A DNA stretch of 64,000 nt from Enterovirga aerilata (lineage in GTDB: Bacteria; Pseudomonadota; Alphaproteobacteria; Rhizobiales; Beijerinckiaceae). The DNA is taken from contig NZ_JABEPP010000001.1 in NCBI RefSeq assembly GCF_013044135.1, positions 930,001-994,000 on the forward strand, in the 5' to 3' direction. Each line of letters begins with the position of its first letter. Within the stretch, counting starts at the first letter, position 1. The position numbers were made by a program, and so were the translations under genes. Below are positions 29,104-37,734 of the stretch, piece by piece. The notes beneath the pieces were generated by a model that was not told where the DNA came from, searched no databases, and saw nothing but the letters and a program-made list of their open reading frames with translations.

Positions 29104-30183
29104 ATGCGACCCGAATCCCTCGGGTTTCTGAAGGCGCTCGTCCGGGCGCCATCTCCCAGCGGCTACGAGCAGCCTGTCGCGCAGGTCTATCGCGACTACA
29201 CGAAGAGGTTCGTCGACGATGTCCGTACGGACATCCATGGCAACACGGTCGCCATCATCAATCCGGATGCCGGCATCCGAGTCATGCTGTCGGCCCATAT
29301 GGACGAGATCGGCTTCGTCATCCATCACATCGGGGAAGACGGCCTGCTCCATTTCAGCCCGATCGGCGGCCATGACGACGTGGTCGCGGTCGGACAGCGC
29401 GTATGGGTGCATGGGCGCGAGCGGATCGGCGGGGTTGTCGGCAGCCGCCCGTTCCAGCTCCTGCACCCCGGCGAGCGGGCAAATCGTCCCCAGATGAACC
29501 GGTTCTGGATCGACATCGGCGCGTCCTCGCGCCAGGAGGCCGAGGGCGTGGTCCGGCTCGGCGACCCGGTCACTTTCGAGCAGGAGTTCCGTCCCCTGAT
29601 GGGCGACCGCGCGGCTGCCCGTGCCTTCGACAACAAGGCGGGGTTGTTCGTGGTCGCCGAGGCGCTCCGGTCGCTGGCCGAGAGCGGCGGCCTTCATCCC
29701 GAGGTCGGCGTGTACGGGCTCGGCACGGTGCAGGAGGAGATCGGCTCCCGCGGGGCCAGGACCGCCACCTACGAGATCGGGCCGCTTACGGGTTTGGCCA
29801 TCGACATGGACCACGCGACCGACATCCCGAACCTCGATCCGCGCGAGCACGGACAGATCGCGCTCGGCAGCGGGCCCATCATCTCGCGCGGCCCGAATAT
29901 CAACCACGCGCTCTTCGACCTCCTCGTGCGGGCGGCCGAGGAGGAGGGCATCTCCTACCAGGTCCGTGTCTTCTCGCAGGCCACGCCGACCGATGCCGGA
30001 GCCATGCAGGTGACCCGCGGCGGCATGGTGACCGGCCTGCTCGGCATACCGCTGCGCTACATGCATACGCCCTCGGAGACGCTCTCGCTCACGGACCTGC
30101 AGGAGGGCGCCCGTCTCGCGGCCGCCTATTGCCGCCGCGTCACGCCGGATACGGATTTCACGCCTTCGCTCGGTAAAGGGTAG
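29104..30183 (+). CDS. M42 family metallopeptidase (FrvX-like aminopeptidase)
   Basis: A 359-residue di-zinc peptidase of the tetrahedral aminopeptidase / endoglucanase M family. Metal-ligand motifs are AHMDEIGF, RAFDNKAG and GTVQEEIGSRGA, with the catalytic glutamates in QEEIG; DMDHATD and the C-terminal LRYMHTPSETLSLTDL also fit. It probably trims short peptides in the cytosol. The gene lies just upstream of a gamma-glutamyltranspeptidase and peptide ABC genes, suggesting a peptide-salvage neighbourhood. Confidence 0.92.
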   Translation: MRPESLGFLKALVRAPSPSGYEQPVAQVYRDYTKRFVDDVRTDIHGNTVAIINPDAGIRVMLSAHMDEIGFVIHHIGEDGLLHFSPIGGHDDVVAVGQRVWVHGRERIGGVVGSRPFQLLHPGERANRPQMNRFWIDIGASSRQEAEGVVRLGDPVTFEQEFRPLMGDRAAARAFDNKAGLFVVAEALRSLAESGGLHPEVGVYGLGTVQEEIGSRGARTATYEIGPLTGLAIDMDHATDIPNLDPREHGQIALGSGPIISRGPNINHALFDLLVRAAEEEGISYQVRVFSQATPTDAGAMQVTRGGMVTGLLGIPLRYMHTPSETLSLTDLQEGARLAAAYCRRVTPDTDFTPSLGKG

Positions 30184-30271
30184 CCTGGGCGGGCGGAGGC
30201 GACCGGGACCTCGGGGGAACGGTAGCGCTTCCGCCGCTTTCTAGCCCCGGACGGATCGACGAGGACAGGAC

Positions 30272-30556
30272 GTGAAACACGCTTTCGGGGCCGTAGCCCT
30301 TCTCGCCGCGCTCGCCGGCGCCTCCAGCGCCGGGGCCCAGCCCTACGGCTACGATCCGGGCTACGGCCCGCGGGTGATCGAGCAGCCCGGCTGGCGCAGC
30401 CGGGCGCCGTGGCAGCCGCCCTGGCAGTACGACACCGGCGGCGACAACGACAATCGGCCCGAATTGCGGCCCTGGCAGCAGAGCGGCGGCCAGCAGACCG
30501 GCGGCCCGGCCCGCAACCTGCTGCCGAAGGACAACCTGCACATCGCGCCGCGCTGA
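30272..30556 (+). CDS. Small exported Pro/Gln/Gly-rich protein
   Basis: A 94-residue protein with signal peptide MKHAFGAVALLAALAGASSAGAQ and a mature part rich in Pro, Tyr, Trp, Gln and Gly. No domain is recognised. The GTG at 30272 follows AGGACAGGA. Probably periplasmic; function unknown. Confidence 0.65.
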   Translation: MKHAFGAVALLAALAGASSAGAQPYGYDPGYGPRVIEQPGWRSRAPWQPPWQYDTGGDNDNRPELRPWQQSGGQQTGGPARNLLPKDNLHIAPR

Positions 30557-30637
30557 GGCGGTCCGGCCGGATCGATTAGCGCTGCCGGGGCGCATGCGGT
30601 AAGTCCCCGGCTCTCTCCCGGCGGACGTTCCGACAGC

Positions 30638-32485
30638 ATGAGCCTCGTCAACCAGAGCCCCTTCACCACCCGCCCGGAGATCGACGGCACCTTCGGGGTC
30701 GTCGCGTCGACCCACTGGATCGCGACGGCGGTCGGGATGGGCATCCTGGAGAAGGGGGGGAATGCCTTCGACGCCGCCGTTGCAACCGCGTTCACGCTCC
30801 AGGTCGTCGAGCCGCACCTGAACGGCCCGGGCGGGGATGCGCCGATCATCGTCCATGACGTGCGGAAGGGCCGGCCGGAGGTGATCTGCGGCCAGGGGCC
30901 CGCGCCCGCCGGCGCCACGATCGCGCATTACCGCTCGCTCGGCCTCGACCTCGTGCCCGGCACGGGGCTGCTCGCGGCCTGCATCCCCGGTCCGTTCGAC
31001 GCCTTCATGCTGATGCTGCGCGACTACGGCACGATGCGCCTGCGCGAGGTGCTCGAAGCCGCGATCTCCTATGCCCGCCACGGCTATCCGCTGGTCGAGC
31101 GGATCCCGGCCACGATCGCGACCGTCGAGGAGCTCTTCCGCGAGCACTGGCCGACCTCGGCCGAGCTCTACCTGCCCGGGGGGCAGGTGCCCGCGGCGGG
31201 CTCGCTCTTCGCCAATCCCAGGCTCGCCTCGACCTATGAGCGCATCCTGCAGGAGGCGGAAAGCGGGGGAGGGAGCCGGGAGGCGGAGATCGAGCGGGCG
31301 AGACGGAGCTGGTCGCAGGGCTTCGTCGCGGAGGCGATCGACCGGTTCTGCCGCATGCAGGAGGTGATGGACACCTCGGGCCGCCGCCATCGCGGCGTGC
31401 TGACGGGGGCGGACATGGCCGCCTGGGAGGCGAGCGTCGAGGCGCCGATCTCCTATGATTACGGCCGCTACACCGTGCTGAAATGCGGGCCCTGGACCCA
31501 GGGTCTGGCCACGCTGCAGCAGCTCGCGCTCCTCTCCGGCTTCGCGCTCGACGGGCTCGATCCGACCGGGCCGGACTTCATCCATCTCCAGGTCGAGGCG
31601 GCGAAGCTCGCCTTCGCCGACCGCGACACCTTCTACGGCGATCCGGCCTTCGTCGACGTGCCGGTCGAGCAGCTCCTGGGCGAGACCTATAACGGCGAGC
31701 GCCGCCGCCTGATCGGGGACCGGGCCTCCCTCGAGCTTCGGCCGGGGACCATCCCCGGCTACGGCAAGGCGATCGGCGCACGCGAGGGAGGCGAGCGGGT
31801 CGCGGTCGGCGCGACGGGCGCGGGCGAGCCGACGGTCGGCCGCATCCAGCGCGCCGCGGCGCCCGCGGAAGATGCGCGCCGGCTGGAGAAGGCTGGCGCC
31901 GTGCGCGGCGACACCGTCCATTTCGACATCGTCGACCGGTGGGGAAACATGGTCTCCGGCACGCCTTCCGGCGGCTGGCTGCAATCCTCGCCCGTGATCC
32001 CCGAGCTCGGCTTCCCGCTCGGCACCCGCGCCCAGATGTTCTGGCTGGACGAGGAGCATCCTGCGGCGCTCATGCCCGGCAAGCGCCCCCGCTCGACCCT
32101 CTCGCCCACGATGGCCCTGCGCGACGGCGAGCCGTATCTCGCCTGGGGCTCGCCGGGCGGCGACCAGCAGGATCAGTGGATCCCGCAATTCTTCCTTCGG
32201 CATGTGCATGCCGGCATGAACCTGCAGGAGGCGATCGATGCGCCCGCCTGGCACACGGAGCATTTTCCGTCGTCCTTCTGGCCCAGGACGTCCCGGCCCG
32301 GCGTGGTCGTCGTGGAGGGGCGCGTGCCGAAGGCCACGATCGAGGAATTGCAGCGGCGCGGGCATATCGTCGAGATCGGCGAGGATTGGTCCGAGGGCCG
32401 GCTCACGGCGGCCTCGCGGGACGGCGTCCGGCGGAAGGCCGCCGCCAACCCGCGCGGCATGCAGGGCTACGCGGCGGGGCGGTGA
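30638..32485 (+). CDS. ggt: Gamma-glutamyltranspeptidase family protein
   Basis: A 615-residue Ntn-hydrolase precursor that should cleave itself into two chains. The likely nucleophile is Thr in DTVHFDIVDRWGNMVSGT at about residue 427, the position of the TTH motif in known enzymes. ARG-containing substrate-binding segments and SPGGDQQDQWIPQ also fit. There is no obvious signal peptide at the N terminus (MSLVNQSPFTTRPEIDGTFG), as in the cytosolic YwrD-like branch, so its substrate may be imported gamma-glutamyl compounds. It is followed by the DUF1028 gene and a peptide-binding protein. Confidence 0.9.
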   Translation: MSLVNQSPFTTRPEIDGTFGVVASTHWIATAVGMGILEKGGNAFDAAVATAFTLQVVEPHLNGPGGDAPIIVHDVRKGRPEVICGQGPAPAGATIAHYRSLGLDLVPGTGLLAACIPGPFDAFMLMLRDYGTMRLREVLEAAISYARHGYPLVERIPATIATVEELFREHWPTSAELYLPGGQVPAAGSLFANPRLASTYERILQEAESGGGSREAEIERARRSWSQGFVAEAIDRFCRMQEVMDTSGRRHRGVLTGADMAAWEASVEAPISYDYGRYTVLKCGPWTQGLATLQQLALLSGFALDGLDPTGPDFIHLQVEAAKLAFADRDTFYGDPAFVDVPVEQLLGETYNGERRRLIGDRASLELRPGTIPGYGKAIGAREGGERVAVGATGAGEPTVGRIQRAAAPAEDARRLEKAGAVRGDTVHFDIVDRWGNMVSGTPSGGWLQSSPVIPELGFPLGTRAQMFWLDEEHPAALMPGKRPRSTLSPTMALRDGEPYLAWGSPGGDQQDQWIPQFFLRHVHAGMNLQEAIDAPAWHTEHFPSSFWPRTSRPGVVVVEGRVPKATIEELQRRGHIVEIGEDWSEGRLTAASRDGVRRKAAANPRGMQGYAAGR

Positions 32486-32667
32486 TGGCGTCGTGGCGCT
32501 CGACAAAGGCGTGGGTGCGTGCTTCGAGACGGCCAGCTTCGCCGGCCTCCTCGGCATGACGCAGGTCGGAGCAGGGCCAGCACTCACCGTCGTCGTCCTG
32601 AGGAGCCGCCGTGGCCGCGTCTCGAAGGACGCACAGCGCGTCCGTCAACTTCGGAAGCGCTCTACCC

Positions 32668-33405
32668 ATGACCTGGTCCATCGTCGCACGCGACCCTGAA
32701 CGGGGGCAGATCGGGATCGCGGTCGCGACCTGCGCCTTCGCGGTCGGGTCGCGGGTGCCCTTCGTCGAGACGGGCGTGGGCGCGGTCGCGACCCAGGCCA
32801 TGGCGAACCCGCTCTACGGCCCGCGCGGTCTCGCTCTGCTCAAGGCTGGCGCCGCGCCCGAGGAGGCCATCCGCGAGCTCACGACTGCCGACGAGGGCAG
32901 GGCGGACCGCCAGCTCCACCTGATGGCCGCGGACGGCCGCAACGCCGCCTATACGGGCGCCGCCTGCGTGCCGTGGTGTGGACACGAGGTTCGCGAGGGC
33001 TTCTCCGTCGCCGGCAACATGCTCGCCGGCCCGGAGGTCGTGGCCGAGACGATCTCCGCCTTCGAGCGATCGGCCGGCCGTCCGCTCTTCGAGCGCCTTC
33101 TCCTCGCCCTCCTGGCCGGCGAGGCTGCCGGGGGCGACAGGCGGGGCAGGCAATCGGCCGCCATGCTGATCCACGACGCCGAGGAATACGCGCTCGTCGA
33201 CATCCGGGTCGACGACCATCCGGACCCGCTCGCCGAGCTCGCCCGGCTCCTCGAGGTCTGGAAGGGGCGCCCGCGCGTCTACCGCGAGGCGCTGCCCTCG
33301 CGGGCACGGCCGTCCGGCATCGTCGGGCGGGACGCGATCGAACAATTCATCGCCGAGCGGCTCGCGGCGGAAGATCGCGCTGGACCCGGCCCGGCCGTTG
33401 CATAA
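32668..33405 (+). CDS. DUF1028 family protein (putative Ntn-type hydrolase)
   Basis: A 245-residue protein starting MTWSIVARDPERGQIGIAVATCAFAVGSRVPFVETGVGAVATQAMANPLYGPRGL, a clear match to DUF1028. It is thought to adopt the Ntn-hydrolase fold and is frequently a neighbour of gamma-glutamyltranspeptidase genes, as here. Biochemical role is not established. The ATG at 32668 has a weak ribosome site. It ends 23 bp before the ABC binding-protein gene. Confidence 0.88.
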   Translation: MTWSIVARDPERGQIGIAVATCAFAVGSRVPFVETGVGAVATQAMANPLYGPRGLALLKAGAAPEEAIRELTTADEGRADRQLHLMAADGRNAAYTGAACVPWCGHEVREGFSVAGNMLAGPEVVAETISAFERSAGRPLFERLLLALLAGEAAGGDRRGRQSAAMLIHDAEEYALVDIRVDDHPDPLAELARLLEVWKGRPRVYREALPSRARPSGIVGRDAIEQFIAERLAAEDRAGPGPAVA

Positions 33406-33428
33406 GCTCGCGCCGTCCGGGGGTTCAG

Positions 33429-34949
33429 ATGTCGCTCAGGTTCGCTGCCATTCGCTCGGCTCTTCTGTGCGCCGCGCTCGCGCTGCCGACGCTCGCCGCA
33501 GCCCAGACGCATCTGCGCATCGGCCTCGCCGAAGACCCGGACGTTCTCGATCCGAGCTTCGGGCGCACCTATGTGGGCCGCATCGTCTTTGCTTCGATCT
33601 GCGACAAGCTCTTCGACACCGACGACAAGCTCAACATCGTGCCCCAGCTCGCGCTCTCGCACGAGACCTCGGCGGACGGGAAGATGGTCACGATCAAGCT
33701 GCGGCCCGGCGTGAAATTCCACGACGGCGAGCCGATGGACGCCGAGGCGGTGAAGTTCTCGCTCGAGCGGCATCTGACCATGCAGGGCTCCTTCCGGCGC
33801 CCCGAGATCTCGGCCATCGACAAGGTCGAGGCCGTCGATCCGACGACCGTCAGGCTGCTCCTCAAGAACGCCTATTCGCCGCTGCTCGCGCAGCTCACCG
33901 ACCGGGCGGGCATGATGGTGTCGCCGAAAGCCGCCAAGGAGGCGGGCGACAGATTCGGCCAGAAGCCGGTCTGCGCAGGACCGTACCGGTTCGTGGAGCG
34001 CGTCCAGCAGGACCGGATCGTGGTCGAGCGCTTCGCCGATTACTGGGACAAGGACCGGGTCAGGATCGATCGCATCACCTACCTACCCATTCCGGATTCC
34101 ACCGTCAGGCTCGCGAACCTGAAATCCGGCCAGCTCGACCTGATCGAGCGGGCGCTCGCGACGGACATCAAGGAGATCCAGTCGGATCGGCGGCTGAAGC
34201 TCGCGACGGGCATCGACCTCGGCTACATGGGGATGACGATCAACGTCGCGAACGGCGAGGCGGCGAAGAACCCGCTCGGCCAGGATCCGCGCATCCGTCA
34301 GGCGCTGAGCCTCGCGATCGACCGCGAGGCGATCAACCAGGTCGTGTTCAACGGGGCGGCCCGGCCGGGCAATCAGTGGGTCAATCCCGAGAACCCCTGG
34401 TACCAGAAGAAATTTCCCGTCCCGACGCGCGACATCGCGACAGCCAAGAAGCTCATCGCGGAGGCGGGCGTGAAGACGCCGGTCGCGGTGGACTACATGG
34501 TGCCGAACAATCCCGAGACGCGGCAGGTCGCCGAAGTGATCCAGGCCATGGCGGCCGAGGCCGGGTTCGACATGAAGATCCGCGTCACCGAATTCGCGAC
34601 CTCGCTGAACGAGGCCGAAGCGGGACGCTACCAGGCCTATATGCTGAACTGGTCGGGGCGGCCGGATCCGGACGGCAACCTCTACGTCTTCCACAAGACC
34701 GGCGCGCCGCAGAACTACGGCAAGTATTCCAGCCCCGAGGTCGATGCCTGGCTCGACGAGGCGCGGGCGAGAAGCGGAAAGGACGAGCGCATGGCGATCT
34801 ACGAGAAGGTCGCGGGCAAGCTCCTGACCGAGGGCTCGATCCTCTACCTCTATCACCGGGCGGTCATCATCGCGCACAGCGCCAGGCTCGAGGGCTTCAA
34901 GGCGCATCCCGACGGGCTCGTGCGCGTCGTCGGGCTGACGATGAAGTGA
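33429..34949 (+). CDS. Peptide ABC transporter substrate-binding protein (DppA/OppA family)
   Basis: A 506-residue periplasmic receptor with signal peptide MSLRFAAIRSALLCAALALPTLAAAQ. The SBP_bac_5 fold is supported by LDPSFGRTYVGRIVFASICDKLF, VKFHDGEPMDAEAVKFSLERH and DPRIRQALSLAIDREAINQVVF. Ligand may be di- or oligopeptides or glutathione, given the adjacent ggt and DUF1028 genes. The matching permeases begin at 35858, on the other side of the nicotinamidase gene. No ATPase gene is present. Confidence 0.92.
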   Translation: MSLRFAAIRSALLCAALALPTLAAAQTHLRIGLAEDPDVLDPSFGRTYVGRIVFASICDKLFDTDDKLNIVPQLALSHETSADGKMVTIKLRPGVKFHDGEPMDAEAVKFSLERHLTMQGSFRRPEISAIDKVEAVDPTTVRLLLKNAYSPLLAQLTDRAGMMVSPKAAKEAGDRFGQKPVCAGPYRFVERVQQDRIVVERFADYWDKDRVRIDRITYLPIPDSTVRLANLKSGQLDLIERALATDIKEIQSDRRLKLATGIDLGYMGMTINVANGEAAKNPLGQDPRIRQALSLAIDREAINQVVFNGAARPGNQWVNPENPWYQKKFPVPTRDIATAKKLIAEAGVKTPVAVDYMVPNNPETRQVAEVIQAMAAEAGFDMKIRVTEFATSLNEAEAGRYQAYMLNWSGRPDPDGNLYVFHKTGAPQNYGKYSSPEVDAWLDEARARSGKDERMAIYEKVAGKLLTEGSILYLYHRAVIIAHSARLEGFKAHPDGLVRVVGLTMK

Positions 34950-34984
34950 AGGTGGGCCCGACTTCGCTGCCGATGGCCGCCGCT

Positions 34985-35011
34985 CCGGGGCTTGCCGGTG
35001 GGGAGCCCCGG
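34985..35011. terminator. Possible shared terminator between convergent genes
   Basis: CCGGGGCT (34985-34992) pairs with AGCCCCGG (35004-35011) between the binding-protein gene and the convergent nicotinamidase gene. There is no T-run, so confidence is low. Confidence 0.35.
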
Positions 35012-35023
35012 AAGGAAAGCCGT

Positions 35024-35734
35024 CTACACGATCTCGTCGCTGACCGTCCGTTCCACCCCGGCCGCCGCCATCTCCTTCCAGGCCGCGGCAAGGGAGCCGT
35101 CGAGGTCGATGCCGCGGCAGGCATCCTCGATGACGAAGACGTCGAACCCCGCCTTCCGGGCGTCCATGGCCGACCAGGCCACGCAGAAATCGGTCGCGAG
35201 ACCGGCCACGAAGATGCGCTCGATCCCGCGCTCCTTGAGGTAGCCGGCGAGCCCGGTCCTGGTCTTCCCGTCCGCTTCGACGAAGGCCGAGTAGCTGTCG
35301 ATGCCGGGATCGTGGCCCTTGCGGATCACGAGCTGGGCATGCGGGATCCTCAGGGCGGGCGAAAGCTCGGCGCCGGGCGTGCCCTGCACGCAATGGTCCG
35401 GCCAGAGGACCTGCTGCCCGTACGGCATCTGCACCGTCTCGAAGGGCTTTTTGCCCGGGTGCGCGGACGCGAAGGAGGCGTGGTCCGGCGTGTGCCAGTC
35501 CTGCGTGACGACGACGTTCCGGAATTTCGGTGCGAGCGCGTTGATCACCGGGATCACGGCGTCGCCATCCTTCACGGCGAGGGAGCCGCCGGGCAGGAAG
35601 CAGTTCTGCACGTCCACCACCAGGAGGACGTCGCGCCGACCGGGTTTCACATGAGCCATGGCCTGCCTCGGACTGGCGAGCGGGAGCGCGGCGGCCCCGA
35701 GCATGGCGAGAACCCCGCGGCGACGATGCTCCAT
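35024..35734 (-). CDS. pncA: Nicotinamidase/isochorismatase family hydrolase with export signal
   Basis: A 236-residue cysteine hydrolase that should convert nicotinamide to nicotinate. Catalytic and metal residues are visible: VVDVQNCF (Asp), TQDWHTPDHASFAS (metal Asp/His), RKGHDPGIDSYSAF (Lys) and VAGLATDFCVAWSA (nucleophile Cys). The N terminus MEHRRRGVLAMLGAAALPLASPRQAMA looks like a twin-arginine signal, so the enzyme is probably periplasmic, unlike E. coli PncA. It is transcribed against the surrounding peptide-transport genes. Confidence 0.9.
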   Translation of the reverse strand: MEHRRRGVLAMLGAAALPLASPRQAMAHVKPGRRDVLLVVDVQNCFLPGGSLAVKDGDAVIPVINALAPKFRNVVVTQDWHTPDHASFASAHPGKKPFETVQMPYGQQVLWPDHCVQGTPGAELSPALRIPHAQLVIRKGHDPGIDSYSAFVEADGKTRTGLAGYLKERGIERIFVAGLATDFCVAWSAMDARKAGFDVFVIEDACRGIDLDGSLAAAWKEMAAAGVERTVSDEIV

Positions 35735-35807
35735 GACCGCATCCCCCGTTCGGCGAGACCCTGCTCCCGCCCGCACCGCGAGGCAAGCAGAGAGCGTGCC
35801 GGGCTTG

Positions 35808-35829
35808 CCCTCCCCACGAGGGGGAGGGG
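35808..35829. repeat. Short family C hairpin (CCCTCCCC...GGGGAGGGG)
   Basis: CCCTCCCC and GGGGGAGGGG flank a short loop directly upstream of the permease gene at 35858. The same motif forms the ends of the longer elements at 52096-52190 and 52708-52831. It may be a solo end of that family. Confidence 0.55.
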
Positions 35830-35857
35830 AAACGCCCCCCATCCGGCGGCCTGACCC

Positions 35858-36799
35858 ATGCTCGCGCTTCTCGGCCAAAGGCTCGTCCAGCTCGTCCCGA
35901 CGCTGTTCTTCGTCTCCGTGATCATCTTCGGGCTGCAGCAGCTCCTGCCCGGCGATCCGGCGCTCGCCATGGCGGGCGAGGACAAGGACCCGGAGGTGAT
36001 CGCGCAGATCCGGGCGCGCTATCACCTGGACCAGCCGATCCCGGTCCAGTACCTCTTCTGGATCAAGGGCGTGCTCTCGGGCGATCTCGGCCAGTCGATC
36101 CGGCTGAACGTCCCGGTGCTCGACCTCATCGCGCAGAAGCTCCCCGTGACGCTCCAGCTCGCCACCATGGCGATGCTGATCGCGCTCGCGATCGGCGTCA
36201 CGGCCGGCGTCGTCTCGGCGGTCGCCAAGGGGACCTGGGTCGATTACCTCGTCAGCGTGGTGTCGCTCGTCGGCATCTCGACGCCGAACTTCTGGCTCGG
36301 GATCATGCTGATCTTCGTCTTCGCGGTCTCGCTCGGATGGCTGCCCGCCTCCGGCTACGTGAGCCCGTTCGAGGATCCATGGCAGAGCCTCGCCACCACG
36401 ATCATGCCGGCCTTCGTGCTCGGCAACGCGATCGCCGGGATCCTGATGCGCCATACGCGCGGGGCGATGCTGCAGGCGCTCTCGAGCGACTATGTCCGCA
36501 CCGCCCGGGCGAAGGGCCTGCCGGGACGCGTGGTCGTGCTGCGCCATGCCATGCGGAACGCGCTCACGCCGATCATCACGCTCGGGGCGCTCGAATTCGG
36601 CACGCTGCTGTCCGGCGCGGTGCTCACGGAGCAGATCTTCACCATCCCGGGCTTCGGGAAGCTGATCGTGGACGCCGTGTTCAACCGCGACTACGCCGTG
36701 GTGCAGGGCGTCGTGCTGGTCACGGCGACGAGCTACATCGCCCTGAACCTTCTCGCCGATATCGGCTACGTGCTCGCCAATCCGAGGCTCCGCACGTGA
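35858..36799 (+). CDS. Peptide ABC transporter permease (DppB family)
   Basis: A 313-residue inner-membrane permease with six membrane helices. The DppB-specific N-terminal pattern LLPGDPALAMAGED, the long periplasmic loop, and the EAA-type loop DYVRTARAKGLPGRVVVLRHAMRNALTPIIT are clear. It should pair with the DppC protein encoded next, whose GTG overlaps its TGA. The cognate binding protein is probably the one at 33429. Confidence 0.94.
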   Translation: MLALLGQRLVQLVPTLFFVSVIIFGLQQLLPGDPALAMAGEDKDPEVIAQIRARYHLDQPIPVQYLFWIKGVLSGDLGQSIRLNVPVLDLIAQKLPVTLQLATMAMLIALAIGVTAGVVSAVAKGTWVDYLVSVVSLVGISTPNFWLGIMLIFVFAVSLGWLPASGYVSPFEDPWQSLATTIMPAFVLGNAIAGILMRHTRGAMLQALSSDYVRTARAKGLPGRVVVLRHAMRNALTPIITLGALEFGTLLSGAVLTEQIFTIPGFGKLIVDAVFNRDYAVVQGVVLVTATSYIALNLLADIGYVLANPRLRT

Positions 36800-37683
36800 G
36801 CGGGGCGGGCGGAGACCTCCTCGCGACGGGGACACGAAGCGCTCCCCGCACCCCGGGCGGGCAGGCCTGGGCGCGGCTGAGGACCCGGCACTCGGCCATG
36901 GCTGGGCTCGCCGTGATCCTCCTCGTGGCGGCGGCCGCCGTGCTCGCCCCCTATGTCGCGCCCTACGACCCCACGGCGCAGAGCTGGTCCGCGGTGCGCA
37001 AGCCGCCCACGGGCGCGCATCCGTTCGGCACGGACGAGGTCGGCCGCGACATCCTCGCCCGCATCATCTACGGCGCCCGCGCCTCCATGGCGGCGGGGCT
37101 CGTCTCGGTCGCGATCGCGATCGGCATCGGCGTGCCGCTCGGCCTTCTCGCCGGCTATCTCGGCGGCTTCGTGGACGGCCTGATCAGCCGCCTGACCGAC
37201 GCCATGCTGGCCTGCCCCTTCCTGATCCTCGCCATCGCGCTCGCGGCCTTCCTCGGCCCGAGCCTCACGAACGCGATGATCGCGATCGGCATCACGGCGA
37301 CGCCGATCTTCATCCGCCTCACCCGAGGTCAGGTGCTCACCGTGAAGGCGGAGCTCTACATCGAGGCGGCGCGCGCGGTCGGCATCCGCAACTGGCGCAT
37401 CGCGGTCGAGCACGTCCTGCCCAACGTCCTGCCGCAGCTTCTCGTCCAGGCGAGCCTGACGGTCGCGACCGCCATCATCGCGGAGGCGAGCCTCTCGTTT
37501 CTCGGCCTCGGCCAGCAGCCGCCCGCGCCGTCGTGGGGCGCGATGCTGAACACGGCCCAGCGCTTCCTCACCAACGCGCCCTGGATGGCGATCTTCCCCG
37601 GCCTCGCGATCTTCGTGACGGTGCTCTCCTTCAATCTGCTCGGCGACGGGCTGCGGGACGCGCTGGATCCGCGCGCGAAGTAG
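36796..37683 (+). CDS. Peptide ABC transporter permease (DppC family)
   Basis: A 295-residue permease with DppC-type N terminus (RTRHSAMAGLAVILLVAAAAVLAPYVAPYDP), HPFGTDEVGRDILARIIYGARASM, and the EAA loop EAARAVGIRNWRIAVEHVLPNVLPQ. The GTG at 36796 overlaps the previous stop codon, so the two are translationally coupled. ATP-binding subunits (DppD/DppF) are absent from the window and must be encoded elsewhere. It is followed 51 bp later by pcaB. Confidence 0.94.
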   Translation: MSGAGGDLLATGTRSAPRTPGGQAWARLRTRHSAMAGLAVILLVAAAAVLAPYVAPYDPTAQSWSAVRKPPTGAHPFGTDEVGRDILARIIYGARASMAAGLVSVAIAIGIGVPLGLLAGYLGGFVDGLISRLTDAMLACPFLILAIALAAFLGPSLTNAMIAIGITATPIFIRLTRGQVLTVKAELYIEAARAVGIRNWRIAVEHVLPNVLPQLLVQASLTVATAIIAEASLSFLGLGQQPPAPSWGAMLNTAQRFLTNAPWMAIFPGLAIFVTVLSFNLLGDGLRDALDPRAK

Positions 37684-37734
37684 AGCCAAGGTTTTGTCGA
37701 CCGGCCTGTGGCGGGCTGCTAAGGGCGGCTCTCG

